Positions 8,735 through 16,540 of a DNA stretch of 64,000 nucleotides are shown piece after piece. The stretch is from Meishania litoralis (GTDB taxonomy: Bacteria; Bacteroidota; Bacteroidia; Flavobacteriales; Flavobacteriaceae): NCBI RefSeq assembly GCF_042611095.1, contig NZ_JBHFPV010000001.1:1612001-1676000 (forward strand), in the 5' to 3' direction. The first letter of the stretch is position 1. Every line of letters begins with the position of its first letter. The position numbers and the translations under genes were made by a program. Below the pieces are notes generated by a model, which saw nothing but the letters and a program-made list of their open reading frames with translations, was not told the origin of the DNA and made no database searches.

Positions 8735-10222
8735 ATGGCAAAAAAGTACATTATTGCGCTAGATCAAGGAACGACCAGCTCACGTGCCCTACTCGTCGAT
8801 GAATCGGGTAAAATTCAAGGAATGGTACAAAAAGAATTCAAACAGATTTTCCCTAAATCGGGCTGGGTCGAACACGACCCCTTGGAGATTTTGGAATCAC
8901 AATTAGGGGTTATGGCCGATTTGATGGCGAATAAAGGTATAGCTGCTTCCGACGTAAAAGCCATAGGTATCACCAACCAACGGGAAACAACCGTCGTTTG
9001 GGACAAAAATACCGGAAAACCGGTGTACAATGCCATTGTTTGGCAAGATAAGCGCACCGCCGATATTTGTGAACATCTTAAAAATTCAGGTCTTACCGAA
9101 CATGTACGCAAGACAACCGGCCTTGTGATCGATTCATATTTCTCTGGAACCAAAGTGAAATGGATCCTTGACAATGTCAAAGGGGCAAGGGTGAAAGCTG
9201 AAAACGGGGATCTGCTAATGGGCACTATGGATACTTGGTTGGTCTGGAACATGACCCGGAAAAAAAACCATGTCACCGATTATACGAATGCTTCCCGGAC
9301 GATGATCTATGATATCGTCAATTTAAAGTGGGACGACAAAATGCTCAAGGCCCTTGGTATTCCTAAGCAAATGTTGCCCGACGTAAAGCCTTCGGCATAC
9401 CATTTCGGCGATTATGAACACGATGGAACAAAAATTCCGATTGCCGGAATCGCCGGTGACCAACAGGCCGCACTTTTTGGCCAGGCCTGTTTCAAAAAAG
9501 GAACCGCCAAAAATACGTATGGTACGGGTTGTTTTATGCTGATGAATACGGGTGAAAAACCCCAGTTTTCAAAAAATGGGTTGTTGACCACTATTGCCTA
9601 TGGACTCGATGGCAAAGTCAACTATGCTTTCGAAGGAAGTATTTTCATTGCGGGCGCGGCCATTCAATGGTTACGTGACGGATTGGGGTTGATAAAAGAT
9701 GCGAAAGAAACAGAGGCATTGGCAGAATCTGTTGGCGAAGATAGTTCGGTATATGTAGTGCCTGCCTTTGCAGGGCTGGGGGCACCTTATTGGGATATGT
9801 ACGCCCGTGGGGCCATTTTCGGGCTTACACGCGATACGGGGAAGGCCCACTTGGCAAAAGCGACATTGGAATCTTTGGCCTACCAGACCAAAGACATTTT
9901 GAAGGCCATGGAAGACGATTCAGGAATACAGCTAGAAAACTTGCGTGTCGATGGTGGGGCTTGTGCCAATAATTACCTTATGCAGTTTCAGGCCGATATC
10001 TTGGATACCGAAGTCCATCGACCAGAGGTCATCGAATCAACCGCGATGGGTGCCGCTTTCTTGGCAGGCATTCAAGTTGGTCTTTGGTCGCGGGCCGATA
10101 TCGATCAAAACCGCCCTATGAACCGTATTTTTAAACCGACCTTTGACCGTGTCAAGCGCAAACGACTCTACGATAAATGGCAAAAAGCCGTCGAACGTAC
10201 CAAATGTTGGGAAGAACGGTAA
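8735..10222 (+). CDS. glpK: Glycerol kinase
   Basis: FGGY-family kinase, ATP + glycerol to sn-glycerol 3-phosphate, cytosolic. Full family length (495 aa). Seen: the N-terminal ATP-binding DQGTTSSRAL, the glycerol-binding ITNQRETTVVWD region (Arg-Glu pair), VWQDKRT, the GIAGDQQAALFGQ motif, and the FGGY signature region GGACANNYLMQFQAD. ATG at 8735 is the only sensible start. It heads a glpK-glpD pair separated by 98 nt that hold a small inverted-repeat element. No glpF facilitator gene is in the window. A CCCTA-TATT-TAGGG palindrome lies about 20 nt upstream of the ATG and could be a regulatory site; this is a guess. Confidence 0.97.
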   Translation: MAKKYIIALDQGTTSSRALLVDESGKIQGMVQKEFKQIFPKSGWVEHDPLEILESQLGVMADLMANKGIAASDVKAIGITNQRETTVVWDKNTGKPVYNAIVWQDKRTADICEHLKNSGLTEHVRKTTGLVIDSYFSGTKVKWILDNVKGARVKAENGDLLMGTMDTWLVWNMTRKKNHVTDYTNASRTMIYDIVNLKWDDKMLKALGIPKQMLPDVKPSAYHFGDYEHDGTKIPIAGIAGDQQAALFGQACFKKGTAKNTYGTGCFMLMNTGEKPQFSKNGLLTTIAYGLDGKVNYAFEGSIFIAGAAIQWLRDGLGLIKDAKETEALAESVGEDSSVYVVPAFAGLGAPYWDMYARGAIFGLTRDTGKAHLAKATLESLAYQTKDILKAMEDDSGIQLENLRVDGGACANNYLMQFQADILDTEVHRPEVIESTAMGAAFLAGIQVGLWSRADIDQNRPMNRIFKPTFDRVKRKRLYDKWQKAVERTKCWEER

Positions 10223-10230
10223 GAAGCCAA

Positions 10231-10306
10231 TTTTGTCATTCCGAATGTAATGGGGAATTTATTTCTCCTTTAACTTTAGGATTATTTCTACGTCGGATTG
10301 ACAAAA
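10231..10306. repeat. Small inverted-repeat (MITE-like) element between glpK and glpD
   Basis: Terminal repeats TTTTGTCATTCCGA (10231-10244) and TCGGATTGACAAAA (10293-10306) are inverted copies with one mismatch, spanning 76 bp. The GTCATTCCGA end resembles repeats I associate with other Bacteroidota genomes. No coding capacity. Confidence 0.55.
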
Positions 10307-10320
10307 AATGACTGATAAGT

Positions 10321-11988
10321 ATGAAGAACATCCCTTTTTCAAATCTAAATCGTAATAAAACAATCCAACAACTCGCCAAGGAAACGTTTGACCTGGTTGT
10401 CATCGGGGGTGGTATTACAGGAGCAGGTATCGCTTTGGACGCCGCTTCCCGTGGACTCAAAACCGCCTTGGTAGAAAAGGGCGATTTCGCTTCGGGCACG
10501 AGCAGCAAATCGACGAAACTGATTCATGGCGGGTTGCGCTATCTCAAACAATTTGATTTTTGGTTGGTCAAAGAAGTAGGCTCCGAAAGGGCCATCGTGC
10601 ATAATCTGGCACCGCATCTCGTTATTCCGGAAAAAATGCTGTTGCCCTTGATCGAGAATGGTTCCTACGGAAAATGGCTGACTTCCATCGGTCTGAAGGT
10701 CTATGATATTTTGGCACAGGTAACAGGCGACGACAAGCGCCAGATGCTGGAAAAAAAGGAGGCTTTAAAGCTTGAACCTTTACTGCCCAAGAAAATATTG
10801 AAGGGTGCTGGCCATTATGCCGAGTATCGTACCGACGACGCAAGGTTGACCATTGAAAATATCAAGACAAGTTTGCAGTTTGGTGCCAAGGCACTGAACT
10901 ACGCCGAGGTTACCGATTTTTTGTATATGGATGAAAAAGTCGCCGGAATCAAGGTCAAAGATATTCTTTCAGATAAGGAATTCGAGGTTAAATCTAAATA
11001 CGTTATCAATGCAGCGGGGCCCTGGGTGGACGAACTGCGCGGACTCAATAACTCAAAAAAAGGAAAGCAATTGCATTTGACCAAAGGAGTGCATTTGGTT
11101 TTTCCGCGTGAAAAATTGCCTGTACAACAATCGGTGTATTTCGATATTCCCGATGGGCGGATGATGTTCGCAATTCCCCGTGGCAAAGTGACCTATGTTG
11201 GCACTACCGATACCAATTTTAACAAAGACAAGGACAATGTCGGTATCGACTTGGCCGATGCCATCTACCTGATTTCTGCGGTCAACAATATGTTCCCCAA
11301 GATTAATCTGGAGATGGAGGATATTATTTCCTCTTGGGCCGGATTGCGCCCCCTGATCCATGAAGAAGGTAAATCGGCCTCCGAGCTATCGCGAAAAGAT
11401 GAAATTTTTACTTCCGATACCGGACTTATCAGTATCGCTGGCGGAAAATTGACCGGATACCGTAAAATGGCCGAGCGTACCGTGAACCGTATCGCCAAAA
11501 AAATGGAGGAAGAACATGACACTAAATTAAAGGCGTGCTTTACCGATAAAATTCCGCTTTGCGGTAATGACGGCTTCAAGAAGTTCAAGCACGTCAAAAA
11601 ATATATTGCCGAGGTTTTTGAAAGGATCAAAGTTGATGGATTTACCGAATACGATGCCTGGTTCTTGGTCACGAATTATGGCAAACAGACCGAAACCATC
11701 TTAGAAACGTATACTTCCCTAAAGGATAAAGACAACTACGTACGTATGGCAAAGGCCGAACTGCATTTCGGTGTCGATTATGAAATGATCCTGACCCCGA
11801 TGGACTTTTTTATCCGAAGAACGGGAAGGCTCTATTTTGACATCGATAGTGTCCGTAATCTTATGGAACCTATTTTAGAAGAATTCAAAACGATTTTCAA
11901 AACCGATGGCCAACAGATTTCCGATTGGCGTGAAACCCTGCAGGCGCAAATAGAGGAACATTCCAATTTTTCATTGGACCGGGTCTGA
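10321..11988 (+). CDS. glpD: Aerobic glycerol-3-phosphate dehydrogenase (FAD, quinone-linked)
   Basis: Oxidises sn-glycerol 3-phosphate to dihydroxyacetone phosphate at the membrane, passing electrons to quinone. 555 aa, normal family length. Seen: the FAD-binding dinucleotide fold VVIGGGITGAGIALDAASRG (residues about 20-39), the GTSSKSTKLIHGGLRYL segment, INAAGPWVDELR near 225, and a C-terminal α-helical domain. With glpK just upstream it completes glycerol catabolism to the triose level. The distance from glpK (98 nt) and the repeat element between them leave open whether the two are cotranscribed. gpsA, the reverse-direction enzyme, is convergent downstream. Confidence 0.96.
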   Translation: MKNIPFSNLNRNKTIQQLAKETFDLVVIGGGITGAGIALDAASRGLKTALVEKGDFASGTSSKSTKLIHGGLRYLKQFDFWLVKEVGSERAIVHNLAPHLVIPEKMLLPLIENGSYGKWLTSIGLKVYDILAQVTGDDKRQMLEKKEALKLEPLLPKKILKGAGHYAEYRTDDARLTIENIKTSLQFGAKALNYAEVTDFLYMDEKVAGIKVKDILSDKEFEVKSKYVINAAGPWVDELRGLNNSKKGKQLHLTKGVHLVFPREKLPVQQSVYFDIPDGRMMFAIPRGKVTYVGTTDTNFNKDKDNVGIDLADAIYLISAVNNMFPKINLEMEDIISSWAGLRPLIHEEGKSASELSRKDEIFTSDTGLISIAGGKLTGYRKMAERTVNRIAKKMEEEHDTKLKACFTDKIPLCGNDGFKKFKHVKKYIAEVFERIKVDGFTEYDAWFLVTNYGKQTETILETYTSLKDKDNYVRMAKAELHFGVDYEMILTPMDFFIRRTGRLYFDIDSVRNLMEPILEEFKTIFKTDGQQISDWRETLQAQIEEHSNFSLDRV

Positions 11989-12090
11989 GAGGTTTTTGGA
12001 ATTGTAAAAGAGGCTCGTTTTATAAAATGATTTCTCTGGCTTCCTCCAATGTCGGAATGAAAAAGTAAGTTTTTACCAGCATTAATGAAA

Positions 12091-12118
12091 GTCCCCCCTT
12101 TGGGGGTTAGGGGGCCTT
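12091..12118. repeat. Palindromic C/G-block repeat overlapping the gpsA stop codon
   Basis: GTCCCCCC-TTT-GGGGG-TTA-GGGGG-CC between the convergent glpD and gpsA genes; its last bases form the gpsA TAA. It has the same block layout as the element at 6314-6342. The hairpin could slow polymerase or protect 3' ends, as REP sequences do, but that role is inferred. Confidence 0.6.
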
Positions 12119-13118
12119 AGTCAAGCTTTTCCGTCAACTCCGCAAAAACCTTTTTGGGGTTCTTCCCTTCATACAGCACTTGGTAGACTGCATCGATAAT
12201 GGGCGTTTTGGCCTTCTTTTTGAATTTTGATTGTAGCTTGTAGGCACTTTTGGAGGCATAATATCCCTCGGCGACCATTTTCATTTCCATCTGGGCACTT
12301 TTAACGGTATAGCCCTTGCCGATCATATTGCCGAACATCCGGTTGCGGCTAAAAGTGGAATACCCCGTGACCAACAAGTCGCCCAGATAGGCCGAGTCAT
12401 TGATGTTACGGTCGATTTTATAGATACGTTTCGTAAAGCGTTTCATCTCGCGAATGGCATTGCTCATCAAGACACTTTGAAAATTATCGCCATAACCCAA
12501 TCCGTGGGCGATACCCGCTGCAATGGCATAGATGTTCTTGAGCATGGCGGCATATTCGGTGCCGATAATGTCTTTGGTCACCTTGGTCTTGATATAGTCG
12601 CTGCCAAGATTTTTGGCCACGAACTTTGCTTTTTCGGTATCGGCACAGGCAATGGTCAGGTACGAAAGGCGTTCCATGGCCACTTCTTCGGCATGGCACG
12701 GCCCGGTAATGACACCGATATTCTCGAACGGAATACCGTATTTCTCATGAAAATGTTCTCCCACGATCAACCCCGATTCGGGAACGATGCCTTTTATGGC
12801 CGAGAAAACGATTTTATCCTTTAGGGGAACGGTCAATTTTTCGAGTTCATCCCCAAGAAATGCCGAGGGGATGGCAAATATCAGAATATCGGCATGGCCA
12901 ACGGCCCCATTGATATCGTCCGTCAAATTAAGCCTGTCGGTATCGAAGGTAACCGAAGTCAAGTAATTCGGGTTGTGCTTCTGTATTTTGATGAATCCCA
13001 CGGCATCTGAATTCCGCATATACCAACCTACTTCGTCTTGGTTTTCGAGCAACATTTTTACGATGGCCGTGGCCCAACTTCCTCCTCCTAAAACGGCAAA
13101 ATTTAGTTTTTTATCCAT
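12117..13118 (-). CDS. gpsA: NAD(P)-dependent glycerol-3-phosphate dehydrogenase
   Basis: Reduces dihydroxyacetone phosphate to sn-glycerol 3-phosphate for phospholipid synthesis; cytosolic. Seen: a Rossmann motif LGGGSWATAIVKML at the N-terminus, FAIPSAFL, the substrate-binding VITGPCHAEEVA segment, and the catalytic Lys region AAMLKNIYAIAAGIAHGLG typical of GpsA. The start is placed at the ATG at 13118 (MDKKLNFAVLGGG), 7 codons inside a longer open frame, because the Rossmann strand follows directly. 333 aa matches the family. Convergent with glpD, so synthesis and catabolic enzymes sit side by side but are transcribed independently. Confidence 0.95.
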   Translation of the reverse strand: MDKKLNFAVLGGGSWATAIVKMLLENQDEVGWYMRNSDAVGFIKIQKHNPNYLTSVTFDTDRLNLTDDINGAVGHADILIFAIPSAFLGDELEKLTVPLKDKIVFSAIKGIVPESGLIVGEHFHEKYGIPFENIGVITGPCHAEEVAMERLSYLTIACADTEKAKFVAKNLGSDYIKTKVTKDIIGTEYAAMLKNIYAIAAGIAHGLGYGDNFQSVLMSNAIREMKRFTKRIYKIDRNINDSAYLGDLLVTGYSTFSRNRMFGNMIGKGYTVKSAQMEMKMVAEGYYASKSAYKLQSKFKKKAKTPIIDAVYQVLYEGKNPKKVFAELTEKLD

Positions 13119-13244
13119 AGAAAATAATCGTGCGTTCAAAAGTAATTAAAAAAGAAGTTAACACCTTAAATATTGAATATCAGATAATTAACAATAACGG
13201 CACAATCCTTGTTTTAGATGAGTTGAATTTTAATGCCAGAACCC

Positions 13245-14156
13245 ATGAAAACAAAACTACGATTAGCGCTTATCCTTATAGGAACCCTGATGGCCTCGTG
13301 TTATACAGAGACGATAATCCAGGATGATTTTATCGAAGAATCGGCCTTTAATACCGATCAAGTATTACGGTCGTACGATTTATGGTATGTCGATATCAAT
13401 GCTACGCAAGGTAACGGCGAGGTGCCTTTTTTGCAACGTGCCTTTACGGTGTCTTTTGTGAACGGAACATTCTATGCCAATAACAATATTGCAGGTATCG
13501 GCAAGACAGGAAACGGATTCGGAATCGATGCCGGATATTACAGTACACTTCGCGGAACGGTAGAAATCGACCATGATATCGATGGGGCATGGCTTTTGGA
13601 TGTATATGCGGTCAACAGCAATACCATTGAGCTGTATGACCCAAGGTCGGATACTTCATATTATTTGAACGGTTATGATATTGACAGTTTCGACTACGAT
13701 TTTGTCTTTTACGACAATATCAATTATTTATTGCAGGAATATGATGTCTGGGAAAAAACATATACCAGTGAAACGGGCAGTTTGAACGATTTTGACGATG
13801 AGAATTTTCTGCAATTTTTACCTTCTTTCTTTAGGTCATCGATTGATGCGCCCGGAACGGCCATAAGTAAATTACAATGGGATTTTGAAGGGGATTATCA
13901 GGTCTATGACGTAGAAAACGATGAAACGCTCAAAACTTTAACACTCGCTTATGATACCATGGGCAATGATTACTTTGAACTCTACGTTATTAATGATAGT
14001 ACGATCGAGCTGTACCACCCGAATAGTGAAACGGTATATGAATTTGTTGGAAGGGGATATCAGCAGTACTTGAAATCGGGTAAGGGCCCAAAGGTTAAGA
14101 AAAGACAAAAAACTTCGAATCCTGTAATGAAAGTAAAAAGATTACGACAGTTATAG
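13245..14156 (+). CDS. Conserved flavobacterial lipoprotein, function unknown
   Basis: About 303-residue secreted lipoprotein. The signal peptide (MKTKLRLALILIGTLMASC) ends in lipobox L-M-A-S-C. The mature part is rich in Tyr, Asp and Asn and contains two similar halves: each has DLWYVDIN- or WDFEGDYQVYDV-like openings followed by a (N/D)S(N)TIELY(D/H)P strand, suggesting a duplicated β-domain (NSNTIELYDP and NDSTIELYHP). Related flavobacterial proteins have sometimes been labelled as nucleotide adenylyltransferases, but no such motif is visible here and I would not transfer that name. The start ATG at 13245 is preferred over 13233 because it directly opens the signal peptide. A terminator follows at 14198-14234. 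Confidence 0.8.
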   Translation: MKTKLRLALILIGTLMASCYTETIIQDDFIEESAFNTDQVLRSYDLWYVDINATQGNGEVPFLQRAFTVSFVNGTFYANNNIAGIGKTGNGFGIDAGYYSTLRGTVEIDHDIDGAWLLDVYAVNSNTIELYDPRSDTSYYLNGYDIDSFDYDFVFYDNINYLLQEYDVWEKTYTSETGSLNDFDDENFLQFLPSFFRSSIDAPGTAISKLQWDFEGDYQVYDVENDETLKTLTLAYDTMGNDYFELYVINDSTIELYHPNSETVYEFVGRGYQQYLKSGKGPKVKKRQKTSNPVMKVKRLRQL

Positions 14157-14176
14157 GAAAGAAGCAATAAAGATTT

Positions 14177-14193
14177 TTTGGTTGGTTATTTAG
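14177..14193 (+). other. 17-nt motif shared with the candidate small RNA at 45767
   Basis: TTTGGTTGGTTATTTAG occurs here 4 nt before the terminator stem of the lipoprotein gene and again, exactly, at 45767-45783 just before another intrinsic terminator. Function unknown. Confidence 0.6.
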
Positions 14194-14197
14194 TTAG

Positions 14198-14234
14198 AAA
14201 TCGCCCTGGGTGTTGTGCTCGGGGCGATTTTTTT
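14198..14234 (+). terminator. Intrinsic terminator after the 13245 lipoprotein gene
   Basis: Stem AAATCGCCC (14198-14206) / GGGCGATTT (14222-14230), followed by a run of T. Confidence 0.85.
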
Positions 14235-14285
14235 GTTGAAAAGAATCCCCCGATGTTCTATGTCAGGGTTTCCGTTGAGATTGTC

Positions 14286-14414
14286 GAGGCTGTCTAAAAA
14301 GTATGGCAAATGTCAAACTGAGCCTGTCGAAGTTTCTATTCAATTGGTTTTTAATGCCGTTTTCGACAAGCTCAAACTGACAATAGAATATTCCTGAACT
14401 TTTTAGACAGCCTC
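14286..14414. repeat. MITE-like element with 17-bp perfect terminal inverted repeats
   Basis: The ends GAGGCTGTCTAAAAAGT (14286-14302) and its exact reverse complement (14398-14414) bound a 129-bp segment. Inside is a second imperfect inverted pair around CTGAGCCTGTCGAAG and TTCGACAAGCTCAAACTGA. No transposase is encoded, and no clear target-site duplication was seen. Repeats with a CCTGTCGAAG-type core are familiar from other flavobacterial genomes. Confidence 0.75.
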
Positions 14415-14490
14415 CTAAATATCGGAATTGCTGTTTTTGGTTTAGCTCGCAACAGGCCTGACTAGTGAAGGACTCAAGCCCGATAAAACC

Positions 14491-15345
14491 TCAAACCGAT
14501 TTCATTCTTTTTTTGAACTCTGAAGGGTTTTCATCGGTAATCTTCTTAAAAGTCCGATTGAAATAGGAAAGACTTTCAAAACCACATTCATAACAGGTTT
14601 CGCTAATATTTTTTCCCGTTAATAACAATCGTTTTGCTTGACTTATACGATACTGGTTCAGAAAACCAATGAAAGTATTGCCCGTCGCTTTCTTGAAATA
14701 CCTACAAAAAGCGGGCTTCGTCAAATTGCACGATCGTGCCACCTCTTCGACCGTAATCTTGTTCTGGTAACCTTCATCGACAAGCGCATAGATTTCGCGA
14801 ATACGTTGCTGTTCTTTTTTGCTATAGGTATTGACAAAAGGTTTTTGGTGCAATAATTCGAAACTGCCGCTCTGCGATAATATTTTGAGAATGTTAATGA
14901 CCGCCATAAAAAAATCGAACGATCCCATTCGGTATAGTTCTTTCATTAGTTTGCCTACTTCTGTCTTTGTCTTTCCTGAAAACGCCAATCCGTATCTTGA
15001 CAATTCCAAAAGGCGATTTAAAGATTGCAATTCCGGAAATTCGGCAATGAACATTTCTTTAAAGGTTGGTTTGATGTGCAGCACTTCCTTTCTATAGGAG
15101 GAGGTGACTCCGTGATCAAAGTTCAAATGGGGAATATTAGATCCGATCAAGACCAGGTCACTATCGGTATATTGTGATATATGGTCGCCGACATGGCGGG
15201 TCGCGCTCGCCCCCTCGATATAGACCAATTCAAACTCCGGATGAAAATGCCAGTAAAAAAGATGGTTCAGCTTGGGATCGTGCAAAAGTCGAAACGGACT
15301 TTTAGAATCGGGACTAATACTTTCCAGTTCAACTTTCATACTCAT
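14491..15345 (-). CDS. AraC family transcriptional regulator
   Basis: 284-residue regulator with an N-terminal cupin-like sensing domain (YWHFHPEFELVYIEG, typical of sugar or small-molecule sensors) and a C-terminal double helix-turn-helix (residues about 185-282): ITVEEVARSCNLTKPAFCRYFKK is the first HTH, and ISETCYECGFESLSYFNRTFKK the AraC signature second HTH. It is divergent from the PhyH dioxygenase gene at 15484 across a 138-bp AT-rich gap, the usual arrangement for a regulator controlling its neighbour. The ligand is unknown. Confidence 0.93.
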   Translation of the reverse strand: MSMKVELESISPDSKSPFRLLHDPKLNHLFYWHFHPEFELVYIEGASATRHVGDHISQYTDSDLVLIGSNIPHLNFDHGVTSSYRKEVLHIKPTFKEMFIAEFPELQSLNRLLELSRYGLAFSGKTKTEVGKLMKELYRMGSFDFFMAVINILKILSQSGSFELLHQKPFVNTYSKKEQQRIREIYALVDEGYQNKITVEEVARSCNLTKPAFCRYFKKATGNTFIGFLNQYRISQAKRLLLTGKNISETCYECGFESLSYFNRTFKKITDENPSEFKKRMKSV

Positions 15346-15483
15346 AAAATAGACAAAATTGCCTATAAAATTGAATTTTTAGTTAAAAAATATCAATATA
15401 ATTCAAATCATGGTCAATATCAAGGTGGAAATTATATAAGTATTAGGGTAGTTTTACATCATAGAAATTAAAAGGAAAGTATC
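15346..15483. promoter_or_regulatory. Divergent AraC/PhyH control region
   Basis: Very AT-rich 138-bp gap between divergent genes. It has two TCAATAT-containing direct repeats about 27 nt apart (ATATCAATATAA and GGTCAATATCAA, 15388-15423), a spacing seen for AraC-type half-sites. No exact TAnnTTTG box; TAGTTTTA at about 15449 is the nearest for the plus strand. Confidence 0.4.
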
Positions 15484-16458
15484 ATGCAACAGACAAATTC
15501 AAAGATCGAAATGGCCAACAAGGCCCATGAAGAAATTCCCGGAAATCCTTCGACGGCCACAAGTAGTAAAATAAAATTAAGCGACCGTTCCAACGGAAAA
15601 CCATTAAGGGTCTTGAGCGAATCGGACTGGGATTTTTGGATCCATAACGGTTATATCGTTATCAAAAATGCAGTATCTAAGGAGCAAGCTCGAACTACGG
15701 CCGATTTTATCTGGGAGTTTGATGAAAAAGACCCGAATGATCCTGAAACATGGAATGCCCCGCCGCGCGCCGAAATGAAGATGAAAGAATTGACGGGTAC
15801 GGGCATGGTCGAGGTATATAACCACCAACATTTATGGAACAACCGCCAGACCCAAAAAGTCTACGATGCTTTCGTGGACGTCTGGGGAACTGAAAAACTT
15901 TGGGTGACCATTGACCGGGCGAACTTAAATTTTCCATTGCCTCCTGGAGTCGATAAAAAAGGATTTATCCATTGGGATTACGACCCTGAAACAAGGCCGC
16001 AGAACGTTCAGGGGGTTTTGGCCCTTGCCGACCAGACCGATGAGAACATGGGCGGGTTTCAATGTATTCCGTGGTTGTATCGCAATTATGACACGTGGAA
16101 GTTGACCCAGCCCGAAGACCGTGATCATTTTCAACCTGATATTTCAGGATTGGAAGATAAAATCGTGAAAGTAAAAATGGAAGCCGGGGACCTGCTCATA
16201 TTCAACAGTACGCAACCACATGGCATACGCCCGAACAAATCGAAGGATAAAGTGAGGATTGCGCAATATATTTCAATGATGCCCGCCGAGGAAGATAATG
16301 AGCCAATGCGCGATTGGCGTATCAACTCATGGAAGCATCGAATCGCGCCCGAAGGGTATGCCTTTCCGGGCGACCCCAGAAATTGGGAGCAGACCAAATA
16401 CGAAACCGCCGAATTATCTTCCCTTGGGGAAAAGTTATTGGGGCTAAAGAGTTGGTAA
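15484..16458 (+). CDS. Phytanoyl-CoA dioxygenase (PhyH) family protein
   Basis: 324-residue Fe(II)/2-oxoglutarate-dependent oxygenase fold. The metal-binding triad is visible: H163-W-D165 and a distal H246 in QPHGIRPN, with Arg250 positioned to bind 2-oxoglutarate. NGYIVIKNAVSKEQ near residue 55 is the usual PhyH opening. No signal peptide, so cytosolic. Flavobacterial relatives act on a wide range of small molecules and the substrate cannot be read here. The divergent AraC gene is its likely regulator. A typical AAAGGA Shine-Dalgarno-like sequence precedes the ATG. Confidence 0.88.
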   Translation: MQQTNSKIEMANKAHEEIPGNPSTATSSKIKLSDRSNGKPLRVLSESDWDFWIHNGYIVIKNAVSKEQARTTADFIWEFDEKDPNDPETWNAPPRAEMKMKELTGTGMVEVYNHQHLWNNRQTQKVYDAFVDVWGTEKLWVTIDRANLNFPLPPGVDKKGFIHWDYDPETRPQNVQGVLALADQTDENMGGFQCIPWLYRNYDTWKLTQPEDRDHFQPDISGLEDKIVKVKMEAGDLLIFNSTQPHGIRPNKSKDKVRIAQYISMMPAEEDNEPMRDWRINSWKHRIAPEGYAFPGDPRNWEQTKYETAELSSLGEKLLGLKSW

Positions 16459-16511
16459 ATTGTCAAATCCTTAATTCTTCAAGCCTTTAGGGGCATACGG
16501 ATAATAAACCG

Positions 16512-16519
16512 TATTTTTG
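16512..16519 (+). promoter_or_regulatory. -7 promoter box for the SulP gene
   Basis: TATTTTTG, an exact TAnnTTTG match, 21 nt before the TTG start at 16541. This supports the TTG as the start of a short-leader mRNA. Confidence 0.5.
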
Positions 16520-16540
16520 CCCGCTTAAAATCTTGACGGT

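Noticed and set aside
14215..14397. Short open frame covering the terminator and MITE-like element
   Set aside because: It runs through a terminator stem and half of the terminal inverted repeats, with no recognisable protein.
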